Below are positions 29,280 through 42,506 of a stretch of 64,000 bases of DNA, piece by piece. Numbering within the stretch: the stretch's first letter is position 1; each line of letters begins with the position of its first letter. The notes beneath the pieces were generated by a model. The model made no database searches. It was not told where the DNA came from and saw only the letters and a list, made by a program, of their open reading frames with translations. A program made the translations under genes and the position numbers. Origin of the DNA: Siniperca chuatsi. Lineage: Eukaryota > Chordata > Actinopteri > Centrarchiformes > Sinipercidae. The stretch covers positions 5,017,175 to 5,081,174 of the forward strand of contig NC_058046.1 in NCBI RefSeq assembly GCF_020085105.1, read 5' to 3'.

Positions 29280-30468
29280 ATGTTTCTGTAACATATTTAC
29301 TTCACCTCAGAGTTCAGTCGAGGCTGATATGCAGAGCAAACAGTAAGAGCAGCTGGAAGAATGTGTTGTGCAACCTAAAACAAGGGACAGGAGGACTGAG
29401 GGAGAGAGAGAGATTAAAGGCTCAGTTCACCTAATCACAACAAAAACATAAACATGTTTTCTCCCTTACCCCTGGTGGTGTCCAGCCATGCGGATAGTTT
29501 TGGTTTTATGTTCCAAAGTTTTGAGATATCTGACTCCAAAATTCAAAGGAGGTGAATGGAATTTAATTTGTTCACAGCAGTGAAATATTTGAAAACGTGA
29601 AAGCATCTCGTCTTCACGGAAACAATATCCTGGTTAAAGTCCCGTACAGCTACCTTTAAGGACACTGCGGTCGTGTCCTTTGTATTTTTTCTGGGATTTT
29701 AGTTTTTTTAAGCAACTTTAAAAACCAATGCATTGTGTTCATTTTATAGTCTGATTCCAGTAGTTTTAGGTTTAACTTTAATGAAACAAGAAACAAACGA
29801 AGGAAAAAGGATTTGGGCAACAAGTGGAAATTCTACATGGTAATAAACTTCATCTTCTTAACCGTCTTCATCAGTGTGTCATTAACGCTGTCTGAAAAAT
29901 GTTCCCCCCCCCAAATTTAACACCAGAGCTAGACTGAGTTTCACCAAGAGACGTTTTAATAGTAGAATCGACAGAAGAGTTTCGATCATGATCCTTTAAA
30001 GCCAAAATTTAAAGCAGCATTTATTTCCATGGATGTTTAAAAAGAGTGAATATGAATACAAACAAATCGGTAGTTTTAATTCAATTTCTACACCACCACT
30101 GGAAAAATCTAATACTGGAATAGGAAATTCAGAAACAATTAGCAGTTTTCTTTTAAATAACATATTCTCATCATGTTGTTTTACCTTCAAAAACATTTGA
30201 CTGAACAAAACAATCATTTGTTTCGCAAAAATGTACGTTTAATGACTTTTAAATTTTAAAGTACATGATAGGCCGCAATCCTATTATTGTTCTAAAAGAG
30301 GTGCAAGGACGAGCTTAAATGTATGGGAAGCCGTAGAGGACATACTTCTCATGACTGTAATTGTGATGTTTTCCGATGATCACATATTATCTACGTCCAT
30401 TATCTACATATTATCTGAGGGATTAGATATTACTAAAATTGTTGGACTTATTAAAGTAATATTCAAGT

Positions 30469-30474
30469 TTTATT
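30469..30474 (-). promoter_or_regulatory. fbp2: candidate fbp2 polyadenylation signal
   Basis: TTTATT on the + strand reads AATAAA on the coding strand, about 160 nt after the fbp2 stop codon. Confidence 0.55.
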
Positions 30475-30630
30475 CTATGATCTGTGATCAAGAGATTTGA
30501 CAACTTATACATTTGTAGTAAATGCAAAATAATCATAATCATCAACATGCAAAATTTTAGAAAACCTCTTTCTGTCCTCTTTCATTGAAATACTGGGAGA
30601 ATCCTGACGTGTGTTAAAGCTGTTGCTGCT

Positions 30631-33600
30631 TTACTGGTACTTCTTGACAAAGGACAGGTACTCGTTGACGTCATCAGGGGAGCCGACCACGAAGGGCACC
30701 CGCTGGTGGAGCGTTTCGGGCTGAACGTCCAGTACCCTCTGAGTGCCGGTGGTGGCGAGGCCTCCCGCCTGCTCGATGAGGAAAGCGATGGGGTTGCACT
30801 CGTACAACAACCGCAGCTTTGGGGAGTAAATTTAAAGAAAAACACAGTTAAGTTTAGTTTTTTTTCTTTACACAAATAAGAAGCACATTTAAAATGTGTG
30901 TTATTTTCAAAAGCTTCGTAAGCAGGCTTTTTTCATACAGCATTTTAAGGGAAGAATAGCAGATTTCCTCTTTGATGACCCAACAGCACAAAGAGTACAT
31001 TTTTGTAGCAGTTATTAGATTTTATCTGACAAAAAACTGTTGCGAAGTAGCGTATTGCTGCTATCAGGTGGAAAAAAAACATGTAACAAAGGTTAATATA
31101 TAACACTTCTTCTAGGTTTAGAAAGCATTATGATGATATAAATATTAGTACGTCATGTATCTGAATCATTACTTCACGGCAACATTAAAGCAGTTCATTT
31201 AGATGTTTCACAAATGTATAGGAAAGAAATCTTGAGAAGAATCATATTAAAATGACCTTTAAACTTCTACTTTTTGCTCCTGCTTGTACCAAAAGTTCGA
31301 TTCAATTTACGTATACAAAGATTAATGTTCTCAAAAGAGAGACGTCGGTGGCGATGAGGAAATCACAAAATCTGACAATCTGGCGGTGCTTCAGCGAGCT
31401 GGCTTCGTGGAGGTCAGCGGTTACCTTTCCCTTGGGGCTCTTCTCGTTGGCGGGGTACATGAAGATCCCTCCGTAGGCGATGGTGCGGTGAACATCTGAG
31501 ACCATAGAGCCCACATATCGAGCTCCGTAAGGAGAGCTGCCATCCTGCAGGAGGCAAGGGTACATTTTAAATATATACTCTTATTTTTGCAAAAATATGG
31601 AGACTTTCACGCCTAAATTAAACCGTATGTGTTTTACTAGTGAGGTAAATCCCAATCCAGTCGAAGCCTTTCTGTGATCTCGATGTTTCCTTGTCAAGCC
31701 AGTGTGATAGTTGATTATTTGAGGGCTGTTGTCTAAACACTTATTATCTGACTTTTTATAATCTAGAGATACAAAAGGTTAACAGGATCAGCTGTTTTCT
31801 CTGGAGCTCACCGGACACACACACACACACACACACACAATGCAGACAGTCACTTTTAAACATGGACGTTACATAAAACGGTCTTGTGTTTTGACCTCTC
31901 AGATAACTTGCTCTTCATTTGCCTTCGTAGTTTCCATGAGAGCGAAGCCATCAGCCGGCTTTAAAGACTCTTTGAAATGTGTCAGACAAAACCTTCGGAA
32001 ATCATTCAATGTTTAAATCTAAAACAAACTTTAAGCTGCCTGTTTGGTAAAAACAATGTTAAATCTGGTTTAGAAGGAAAAAAGAACCACATCCTGCATG
32101 TAAAAGGGAGCTCTGCTTACTGCTCTTCATTTGTTTGTGACCCTGCACACACCGAAAGACGTCCATAACAAAACATCACTGAATGATTGATCCCTTTTGC
32201 ATTATTTTATTATTATGTCATCAAATATTGTGCAACAATGCAAAAGCTTTTTTTTCTCTGTTGATAAAGACAAACTGAAGTATTGGCACTCTGATAGATA
32301 ACTAAATGATTTTCAGATTGGTAACATTTTTCTGAGGAATCATTTACAAAACAGTTTTCTAAGTAATTTCTTATTTTTGTGACTTTTGCCAAAAATGTTT
32401 GTTATTTTCAAATGTTTAAAAGCTTTGTGTATTACTTTCTATTTGTTTTAAGAGACAGGACATGAAATTGGGTTATGGTATGAAAGAAAACTGGTTTGCT
32501 TACAGTTAGTTTCAACTATTTTTTAGCAAATCTGAGGTTCAGAGTGATTGATACAGCCGGGTTTAACACATATTTTGTTTTCCCGTATAGTTATAATACA
32601 GTATAATTATACAGGGTAATATACATTATGTTGAAAGTTGAAAGTTGCAGCTACAGCAGATCCGCTTCGTTCAGAGATCGTGAGCCGTTCTGACCTGCCG
32701 CTGATGAAAAACTAAACAGCAAACCACAGACAGGTCAAAGTCCGTCTGCAGCAGCTGGAACATACATTAAGCCTGCCAAAGGAACGGCATTACACAAACC
32801 TACAAAAACAGGCTGCTTCAAGATCACTGTTTGGTTCAACATGTGGACTTTCAGAGTATGAAAAGTCCAGTTTTGATAAGTTTTATTTGTGGAAAGTGTG
32901 TCTTTTTTCTTCTTTAATTTATTTCCCCATGTTTCGTTCCCTGATTCCACACTTTAATGTTCTTAACAAAACCAAACAGCACTCTTATCTTAAAGGAGAA
33001 TCTGAGTGGAGTTGCTCTGAAGTGAGCTTCATGTTCAGACTGGCACAATGTGATGCAGAGTCATGTGTTTGTTGAGTCACATCCCAGTCATCATGACGGT
33101 GTGTGTGAGTATTTCACATAGACAGACCCACCCACACTACGCAACACTCACAAACACACACTCTCAAAAATCACATCCAGCTGGCCACAGATGAGACAAC
33201 ATGAAACTTCCTGAAATAAAATAAAATGAAAAAGAGTAGAGGGAAGTAGCAAGAGGGCGTGGGAAAGTTTTTGAGGGTGAGATGTGTATGAAAATGATCT
33301 TCAAACTTCAATCTTCATTACTTTATTACCGATCAGGTGGTGTTAACCTGACTTTTTGTTTGCAACCTAGTATTTCTATAAGTGTGTCAGTATTAGACAA
33401 CCATCTAGTGTTAAAATCATCTGCGTTTGGCTCGCACACATACGTAATACTCATCATTTGAGATTTTTTGATAAAAATTGTCAGATTTTACATTAATGTC
33501 GTGTCTCTGGCAGATGGTTTAGGAAGTTCTGAAAAGATTTGTGGAATAGATGGTTGTATATGTCTATTTTCCTGATTTTCCAGACTTCAAATTTGAAAAT

Positions 33601-36600
33601 CATTCTGCATTTGCAACCTGTGAGTTACCAACAGTAGAATTTAGTTTCAACAGGTGACAAGTTGGAAGTCCCCGTCTTAGAGCACACCTGGTTTACAAAA
33701 GAGCAGGAGAGAGGACTGATACTAACACTGAGATATTTTTAAAAAAAAAGGAGAAAGGATACCACCTTTACTCTACATGTAAACTTCCCCATGGGTCTTT
33801 TCTGCAGCGTTTGCATTCCAGTTCAACCTTGTGAGACAAGTTTTTGCTATTTCATAATGCAATGCACATACTACAGTAAGTAACAGTGTGGCTACTGCTG
33901 CATTGTGCTGGGTCATGAGGGTTGTGTGAAGTGTAACATGATGACTAACCAATGTAAGTTTTTAACTTGTGGAAGATATTAGTAGAAGATAAAGTGGCGA
34001 AACTGACATTTTCTATTTTCATGCCTAAAATACTAAATGTACTTTTGCAAGGTGTAAAAGGCTCGGAAACAATCCTTAAACTATCATGGGACGCTAACAC
34101 TGACACTGAAAGTTTAGCAGGTCTTTATGAAAAGGTGACAGCCAGCACAAAAACATCACTGACCCATTCAATTTATTTAGTTAATTTTTGTTTTGTAATG
34201 CACTTTGAGCTGCATCTTGTGTATGAAATGTGCTCTAAAAATATGTCTGTATGTTATGTTAGCATTAAATGAATACCTTTAATACCTCCAAGTTTATTCG
34301 TATAGCACCTTTCAACAACAAGACAGTTCAAAGTGCTTTATCTTAGACATAAAAGGCATCAAGAACAGAAACACAAGGCAAAATAAAAAGACACATTCAA
34401 ATAGGATTTCAACAAGTAAAATAAAATAGAAGAATTATAGTGCAGTGCAAGATTCAAGATATGAATAGATAGTCCCAAAAGAACACTTTGTGACCAAACA
34501 CGGCTGCGAGCGACAAATATAAACAGCTATAAATGTTAACGACAAGCAGAGGCTGTGCATTTAGTCATAGTTTGGTGGAAACATACTGAGTAAAATGGAC
34601 AGAGAAGAAGTGGATTATGCTGCAAGAGTGGTTTTGATACTTTTATTTACTTTATTTGACATTAATGTTGGAATCCATTCTAACTGATGTGAATTCAAGC
34701 TGACTACAGCTGCCGCCCTCGAACAAACTTTTCAGCACCACCTTTCAAGCCTACAGGCAGTGTTTGATTTTAAGTGGAGTATTCCTTTAATCTCACAGCT
34801 GAGGCCAACAGGCCTCAAGCTTGGTGCTGTATAAATGGTAAAAATGCCTCAGAGAAGGACATTCAAGCTGATATTTCATAAAAGTGCTGTACATCAGCGA
34901 ACCCATTACTGATGACTCGGATGCTGATGACTAAACAAACTTTGCAGTCATGTTAGCGACTGCTGGAGAAGTGCTGAGTGTGTGTGGGGATCAGAGTTTC
35001 CAGATGAGAAGCTGCAGTTTCCTGAGGAACACGATGTTTCCTGCAATAACTGTGTCGCCATCCTGCAGCTCAGCTGACCGAGCGGCTGCCCTTCATCCTG
35101 TCGGACCGAACTGTCACGCTCAACTGATCGTTCACATCGTTTGGGTCAGGATGGTTACTCTTTGCACACTCTGCCTGCGGTACCTGGTTGCGTGAAGCAT
35201 CTTTACTTTAACCTTTTAAACTCAAGATTTTTACCTTAAATTGACGACATACGCTTTATCTGTTTGTTTGCTGTTGTCTAATTGTAAAATTGCCACTGAA
35301 ACAACTCTAATACTAATATTCAGTTATTGCCATCAGCCAACCAGATTTTAACTTGGGTATTGTTCAAAAGGCGAATTATTTCACATCACTATTCATTTTC
35401 ACAATAAAATTAAAGGAGGTGAAAGGTGAATTCCTTATTTTAGCTAAAAAAAATGGGCTGAAAATGACAATTTCTTAGAGGAAAAAGTAAAAAAAAGAGT
35501 GAAAGTAGCTTTTCCTCTTGAGGTTTGTACATTATTTCTGTTGTTGAAAAACATTTAAAGAACTCCAGTCTGCTGATACCCTTTGAAAAAAACAGCTTTT
35601 TGTGTGCTGCAAACCAGAAGTCCTCATGTAAACTCATTCTACCAGAGCGAACGCTTGGTCAGGATTCACATGATGTGTGTGAGAGGCCGCTGGTGTTTGA
35701 AATCCTGCCTCACACAGAGCATAAGTATAGCTGTTAGTCAGCAGATTAGATGCTCTGAGGGGAGACAAGACTTATTTCTATTGTACAGTTTTGATTAAAA
35801 GGTATCAGATTCAAAACCTCAAACACAAAGTAGAACTGATCAATGTCAAAACTGTGGTTCAAATTAAAGAGGGAATGTTGTGTGTTTGTTTAATTTTGTA
35901 ATACGCTCTCACCTCTGGGTACTTCTTGTGCTTGAGGTACTCGTTGACGGAGGGGTGGAAGTACTTGGCGTACCCCTCGTTAAGACTGTAGATCTTCCCC
36001 TTCTGCTTGATCTTCACGTTCCTCTCAATCAGGATGAACTCACCGATGGCCTGAGGAGCACCAGCGCAATGTTTAGGTGTGATAATCCACAGCACAAGAC
36101 TGAATTTATTGAAACAACAACAACAACAGAGAATTTGTTGACACAAAGAATGTGTCATATTTCAAAACAACCTAAATATACTTATGGAGAGAGTACAGTC
36201 CATTTAAAAAAAAGCTAGAGAGAAGTCTGCAGAATACCTGTTCTGTATTATAACATAATGTAATATGTAATGACATTATTTGGCAGGCTTAAGAGTGCAG
36301 GGACAACATTATTCTCTTTAGGCCTTAAGATCTCTCGTGGTTGGTGAATTGCATGCTTGAAAACAGCACAACACTGTGGTTTTGTCAGGTTTCTGAATAC
36401 ATAACAACAACAACAACAAGATTACTTACAAACATAAAAGGGAACCATTTCATCCTATAATAACTAAACCTACAAGGCAAATTCCCAATGATCCGTTGTT
36501 GCCTCTGAGTAAAAGAAAGTTTTCTTTGTAGATTTCTATTTGTGGGTAATTCTGAAGTTGGAATAAGATGCAGAATATGACAAGGGTAAGTCCTTGTGTG

Positions 36601-39600
36601 TGTGTGTGAAAGATGACAAAAGCGTTTTACTGACTGAAAATTAAAAACAGAGAAGCTATGACCTCCAGTCAGGGGTATTGAAAAGGGAAACCAATAAATA
36701 CAAAAAGGCCTGAAATTCCATCTGTCTTGAATTTATGCTCTTTTTTTGCCTTAGAAGACCTTTGTACTACAAGATTTATGGATTTCTTAAGGATCTATAC
36801 AAGGATAGTTAAGATGGCACACACTTTCTTCCACATAAAAAGGGATTTATGTGTGTTTACAGTCCACTACATCCCTGATTGCATTGTGGAGACGTGCAGA
36901 ACGGAGGAATGATTGACAGGATAATATGTGTTTTCTCAAATTAAAGCAGCTATGGGGCAATAAAAGCATATAACAGTAAACAATGACAGCAAAAGACACA
37001 AAGGGAGAAACAGTAACGTCGGGTAGAGCAGAAAACCGACATCTGGGTCTCACTTCCTGTCACTTCGCCAGCACAGAGCACTTTGACATTCAGATCTCCG
37101 AGGAAAACTGGAGACATTTCATTTAACTGTAGTGAGTATGAAGTACTCACGGGGTCCAACATAAAGAAGTTGAGGCCGGCGCCGGTGCTGAGGGCCACCA
37201 GGGTGGCACTGCCGTACAGGGTGTAGCCTGCACACACAATGCTGTTTCCTGGCTGCAGGGCATCTTTCTCTGTGGGCTCCCCCTCTGATGCCTGAACGAC
37301 CCGACGGGGGAAATAAACCAACAAAGAGGGAAACATGAACAGTGGTATCCTGTAGATTTCAGTTCCTCAGATACCACTAAACTATAGTGTCTGTTTCAAG
37401 GACTGTACGCAGCAAAAAGGGTTCAATCAACAGGGTGAGGGTGCTAATTTCCTAAATCTACTATTGTACAAACAACAAGAACAACAATCTGATATCACCA
37501 TTTTAAATTAAAAGCGTGCAATTTCAGAGAAACAGGTAAAGAAACAGGTAAGAAAACCCAAACATAAATCACAGTTTGAGTCTGTCTGTCAGTCTATTTG
37601 TTTATAAGTTGTAGTTCACAATAAACAAAAATGTTTAACGTACACTTACAACTTATTCAAAATAAGGCAAAGCAAAACGGGAAAAAACAAACACCTCAAT
37701 AAAGTATCTATTTATATTCAATCAAACCCAAATGTTTGCGGGCATCGTTTGTTCATCACACAGTAAGTGGGATTTGTAGCTTTGTGTTGTGAAATGTTTA
37801 ACATGACCAATATGAGAAAGTGACGTGGTTTCTCTACTTGCTAGGCCAAAAAAGCAGACTGTAATTCTGCAAATGATTAAATGAGTGGAAACCTGGATTA
37901 GCTGGACAGCAGTGCCCCCTTGTGTCTGCAGAGCAGACACTCAAGATGTGTATTTACACTATAAATATCCAGATATATAATATATAAAACTGTTACGCTC
38001 ACATACTCACATTTCATAAAATGTGATGAATGTAGTTACGTCACAATTATTTCTGCTATCCAAAACAAAAAGAGATGAGCTTATCTATATTTGTTTGATG
38101 CTTGTTTTTCTAAATGTATTCGTTATTTTAAAGGTATTCCTCCTCCTTTTGTACATGGAGTTGTATTAGTAAAATTGCATAAAATATAATCAGACCTTCT
38201 TACTGAAATAAATACATTCAGAGGACTGAATATTTACAATGTGCCATAATCATATAATCACTTTACAAACATTTAAAAGCAAAGGGAGTTTTTCTGCATA
38301 GATTTTGTTTCCTTTCTTATTTCAATACATGCTTTATCTGATCATTTACTGTCTGGAATGAGCCTCATGACCTTTAATTCCCTGTTGCATAACTTTAAAA
38401 ATGGGACTCAACGAGAAATAAAATCATTCCTTTCCTCATTCATGAAAATCTTAAAAAAATATATACAATTTTACTTACAGTAACAATGGTAAATAAGGAG
38501 ACTTGATATCTGAATATTCTTTTCAGTGCCTGCATGGTTTGTGTATCTTCGCAGAGGTCAGACTCACTCGTTTGTAGATGGCAAATATGGTGCCGATTGA
38601 AGCCAAGCAGTCGATGTTGCTGGAGCCGTCCAGAGGGTCGAAACAGACCACGTACTTTCCCTGTGACGAAATACAAACAGGCCAAGAAGTTATTTAGAAT
38701 TACAAAAAAACACTGAATTTTGTTCCAATGCATGTTCTCAAAAATAAAAAAATACTACAAGTTATTTAAAAAATCCTCATAATCTGTTTCTCTTTATAAG
38801 AGACGGTCCCAAACTTTCATAGTCCTTTATTTTTAAGGAACATTTATTTGTCATTCTACAACACAGGGCTGCACAATGAAATTAAAGTTGTAGCCCCTTC
38901 ACGCTACACACACGGAACATATATACAAATATTTAAAAATAAAAACAATATATACAGTTATTTATACACATATATATATCCAACATTTATTTCCCTTTTT
39001 AAAATTAGAAATAATTATCAGTACCAAGCTCTACATATAGATCACAAAATGACAAGAAGACCTTTAAATTGAAAATAAATGTGTAAACAGCATCCAGTTG
39101 TTAGTTGTGGCTGTAGACCTGATTAATTTACAAGGCTCCTTTGTCAGTCAATTCGGAATAATTTATGGGTCGTCTAATTCAAAAGCAGCCAGGAGTTTCA
39201 TTCAATCTGCAATATTTATTTAAAAGATGTAAGAGGACAGTGTGGTCACACGTCAGGGCAGCACTCGGTGGATTTCAAGTCTATGTGAACTGTTTAACTT
39301 ATTTTCTGTTTTACTGTATTTAAGATCAAACACTCACTTACCAAACATGCATCTGCTTGTCTTACATTTACATTATTCTGTGTTATTTTAACTTTCTTTA
39401 TATTTTCTAATTATATGCTTATTGTTAAGCATATAACAAAGCAAATTCCTTGCATGTGTAAACCTACTTGGCAATAAACCTGACTGAGATTCTGATATGA
39501 AACAGATCCTCCAGAATACAAATGGACTGTACTTATATAGTGCCTTTCTAGTCTTTCTGACTACTCAAAGCGCTGCAACTACATAACACATTCACCCCAT

Positions 39601-42506
39601 TCACACACATTCACACACCGAAGGCACAGCCCTCGGGAGCAATTTGGGGTTCAGTGTCTTGTCCCAAGGACACTTCGACATGTGGGCTGGGAGAAGCCGC
39701 TCTACCACTAAGCCACAATCGCCCCTGTACTATATCTTATTGCTATTACTCTGACTTCTCAGGATATGGGTTCAAAACACACAGGTATGATAAGCAATTC
39801 AGAATGAGCAGTTCTAGTTGCGCCAAAATGGCCACTAAATGCTCCTTCCATCCTCCCAGATGTCATTCAGCAGTGGCTGCCAAACTAGGAATCTCAAGAA
39901 AGTTTCAGGAAAACTCTAGCTTCATAAGTAATTCTTAAATGTTACGAATACACAATGAAAACTCACTGTGACGGGTCCACCTATAATATGGAGTAGCAGT
40001 CATAACAGAGATATTCTCAGATTGTGTAATCTGTTGATCTGTTTTTTTGGATTCTTTCAGCTGCATCTCGTAAACTCACACTTTGGTGGCACCAAGTGGA
40101 AACAGCAGGTAACTGTCTCAACTTTTGAAAGTCTGAAGGACGTCTTTACCCAGAGATCAATTAATGTGCGATCAGTAAAGTGAGCTTTCAACACATTTTT
40201 CTCTTCTAAGCAGATTTAGTTAATGTGCCAAACTTTCTCTGAATGGCGCACTTACTTTTGATTCATTAATATCTGTGTGTGGAGAATGTTTCCCTTCAGC
40301 ACACATCCTCATCTAATCATAACATTTATTATATATTATACTATGTTTTATATTCTATGATATATTGCTGTAATATACTATATATTATGTTAAACTATAT
40401 TACTACATTTCACCTTATATTTTATATCCCATACTATATTATGTTAATACGTTGTACTGTTTTATTACATTATATACTATATTTCTATATTAATACAAAC
40501 ACTATGTGTCATTACTTAACCACGTCACTTGAGGCAGTAATTCACTATTAGTTTAAGTGCAACGCTGGTCGTGGGTACTGCATGTATGTGTACTGCTTGC
40601 CTAAACTAATTTTGAGTTTAATTGCTCTTGCAAAGTTTCTATTTTTATTTCTAGTCTTATTGTTGTTTTGTATACTTCCCTCTGGGGATCAATAAAGGCT
40701 TATCTTATCTAATTAACTTGTGAATTATAGGACAGGTGTATTCCTACACAAAATGTCTGCCAAACGCAACTTGAACATGAAAAAACCCCCTAGCATCCAT
40801 CATAATGCAGTGTGGTTGCTCTCCTCAGCAGACGACCAGTGTTCACAACTCACCCTCTTGTCTTTGGGAGTGATGATGAGCTCCTTGTTCTCCTCAGACA
40901 CCATGCAGCAGGTGCTGTAGGAGGCCTGCAGCATGTTGATGACCAGGTCGTTAGACAGCACGTCCAGCTTCTTCACATCGTCCCCTGTCACGTTCACTGA
41001 GCCCGCCAAGCCCTGCCTGTGCGGACCAATCAGCAGCCAAGCTTTAGTCTCACACACATACAACTTGATTGAGAGACAACTTGTTAGCATGTCAGCTACT
41101 TGTAGAAGCTAGAAGAGCTGGTGGAGACAAAGCGTTTCAGGTGAAAGCTTCATGGGAGGACAACAAAGACAAAAATGGATCATGATTAACTTGTTTTTTC
41201 TTCCCCAGTTAAATCAAAATGGCCACTGTAGCAGTCACATGCAAAATATGCATTCAGTCAGCTTGTGAACATCAATTTTCTTCATTTAGTTTCAAACAAT
41301 GTTGATTTGTGTTTGGTTACATAAGTTCAATGTGTGTGAAATTCACTGAATAATGATTCATTCTTTATGAGTTGGCACGGTTTCAGTAATTCTCCTTCAT
41401 ATGGAACATTTTCAGGGCAACACTTTACTTCCAAGTCCCTCTATTTAGCATTTACAGGCAGAATATAAACATTGTGTATTTGTATTAATTGCATTAGTTG
41501 TATTAGTGTTTGTGTGTACCTGCCCAGGGACGGCAGATGGAAATTAGCTAGTAGCTAAATCTGGTACATCTCTTCTGTGCAAGGCTAAGATTAAAGGACA
41601 GGGCCATGCTTGGATGTCAAGATTTGTATGCAGCCTAAAAGGTAGTGCTGCTAAAAAGACTTGACTCACAACCACAGCAAGAAATCACCCTTTTTAGCCT
41701 CTCAGTGAATTCACATAATCCTCCATAACACTGGCTTCTCTCCAAGGTTAAATCCCTTAACAAAGAACTGGTTGTTGTGTCACTTTTCAACAGATCAACA
41801 AATGTTGTGCAATCACAATGTTACTATTTTATCTCCTGCTAGACACTGAAAAAAGCTGCACAGTATTTTATCACGTCCAGATTAGAGTGTCGAAATGCAC
41901 CTAAAATCATACAACGCTCAATGCCTTGCAGCATGACTTCTACTTCCACAAAACAATCAATCATATCAGCACTACTGGCTCTGCCACTCCATTGCTTCTA
42001 GGGTTGAGTGTTGAAATCAGACAACCTCAACTTATGAACACAGCCTTAACCCTTGAATCACTCCTAAATCTACTGAGGCAGTGAAGCAAAATGTCAAACA
42101 ACCACCTTTAGCAAGACACTGAATTCCTACCAGCTCAATGACTGGCTGGTCTGCAGCTGACCTTGACCTCTGACCTCTCTGTGGCAAGCAACACAAGTCT
42201 TACACAGTTCCATAAGGTATCATCACAATATTATTTCTTATAAAAATCTGCACATTTGTTTAGTGTCAGTAATGTAATGGTGCATTTACATCAATGGTTC
42301 CCACTAAGCCTGATCCAGTACCTCAGTACTTACAGGTGGGCCAGGCCTGCCTTGCGCACAGCAGAGGAAATGGCTTTGATGGCGGTCAGCATGGCGTTGA
42401 TGAGCTGGGTCAGCTCACCGGTTGCCCCCTTAGCCTGGCGGCCGGTCTCGATGATGAACCGGGTCAGGGTCCATACGTCCGTGTCAAACGTCGACTGGTC
42501 CGACAT
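30631..42506 (-). CDS. fbp2: fructose-1,6-bisphosphatase, muscle-type isoform (complete, 7 exons)
   Basis: Exons 5' to 3': 42506-42334, 41016-40854, 38660-38568, 37291-37151, 36050-35913, 31544-31425 and 30816-30631 (TAA), giving 337 residues. It hydrolyses fructose-1,6-bisphosphate to fructose-6-phosphate (gluconeogenesis, glycogen resynthesis in muscle). Visible motifs: N-terminal AMP-site 'TGELTQL', metal-site 'VSEEN' and '[10 protein letters not shown]', substrate-site 'YGARYVGS', and the family signature '[11 protein letters not shown]' across the exon 6/7 junction. The muscle-type call rests on overall similarity ('[12 protein letters not shown]', 'GSVNVTGD', '[15 protein letters not shown]') and on Asp71 where vertebrate FBP2 has the acidic Glu69 and FBP1 has Gln. 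Oddities: one extra Ala (KGATGEL), Gln59 instead of the Tyr of 'AHLYG', and KQKGK for the KKKGK nuclear-localisation motif. It lies about 1.7 kb downstream of fbp1, on the same strand, with identical exon 2-6 sizes and phases. ATG context is 'cccagcATG'. Confidence 0.93.
34185..34275 (+). mobile_element. LINE 3' tail fragment
   Basis: 'gcactttgagctgcatcttg' followed by 'gtatgaaatgtgctctaaaa' is a typical teleost LINE 3' terminus. It ends directly beside the repeat at 34287. Confidence 0.55.
34287..34480. repeat. teleost interspersed repeat, copy 3
   Basis: 'caagtttattcgtatagcac' plus 'caacaacaagacagttcaaa' corresponds to the copies at 4421 and 6255. Confidence 0.75.
39440..39500 (+). mobile_element. 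LINE 3' tail fragment
   Basis: 'gcatgtgtaaacctacttgg' + 'caataaacctgac' matches a recurring fish LINE terminus. It is inside fbp2 intron 2. Confidence 0.5.
39525..39727. repeat. teleost dispersed repeat ('ttcacacacattcacacacc')
   Basis: The order 'tatatagtgcctttctagtc', 'attcacacacattcacacac', 'tttggggttcagtgtcttgt', 'aaggacacttcgacatgtgg' and 'ctctaccactaagccac' is characteristic of a very abundant teleost repeat. It lies in fbp2 intron 2. Confidence 0.7.
40318..40495. repeat. degenerate TATTATA-rich minisatellite-like tract
   Basis: Irregular TATATTATACTATG-type units form an almost pure AT stretch with poorly conserved periodicity. Confidence 0.6.
40668..40711 (+). mobile_element. LINE 3' tail fragment ('ggggatcaataaagg')
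   Basis: 'cctctggggatcaataaagg' and 'cttatcttatct' form the terminal signature of several fish LINE families; only the tail is present. Confidence 0.55.

Larger units (their letters stand above)
27150..30465. other. intergenic region between convergent ctsl and fbp2
   Basis: No gene was recognised. It holds MITE fragments (28116-28605), a 'gcctttatttaatcagatg' repeat (28667), a transposase relic (28855) and a (GT)18 run (29242). The 160-codon frame at 28187-28669 overlaps the repeats and is not gene-like. Confidence 0.75.
31545..35912 (-). other. fbp2: fbp2 intron 5 with repeats
   Basis: This 4.4-kb intron lies between fbp2 exons 5 and 6. It contains an (AC)12 run (31815-31839), a LINE 3' tail (34185) and the dispersed repeat copy 3 (34287). 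No exon or RNA gene was recognised in it. Confidence 0.8.

Noticed and set aside
41016-41016. Alternative acceptor 4 nt further in for fbp2 exon 2 (GCAG at 41016-41013)
   Set aside because: It would shift the frame and destroy the conserved '[11 protein letters not shown]' sequence, so the acceptor giving Gln59 was kept.
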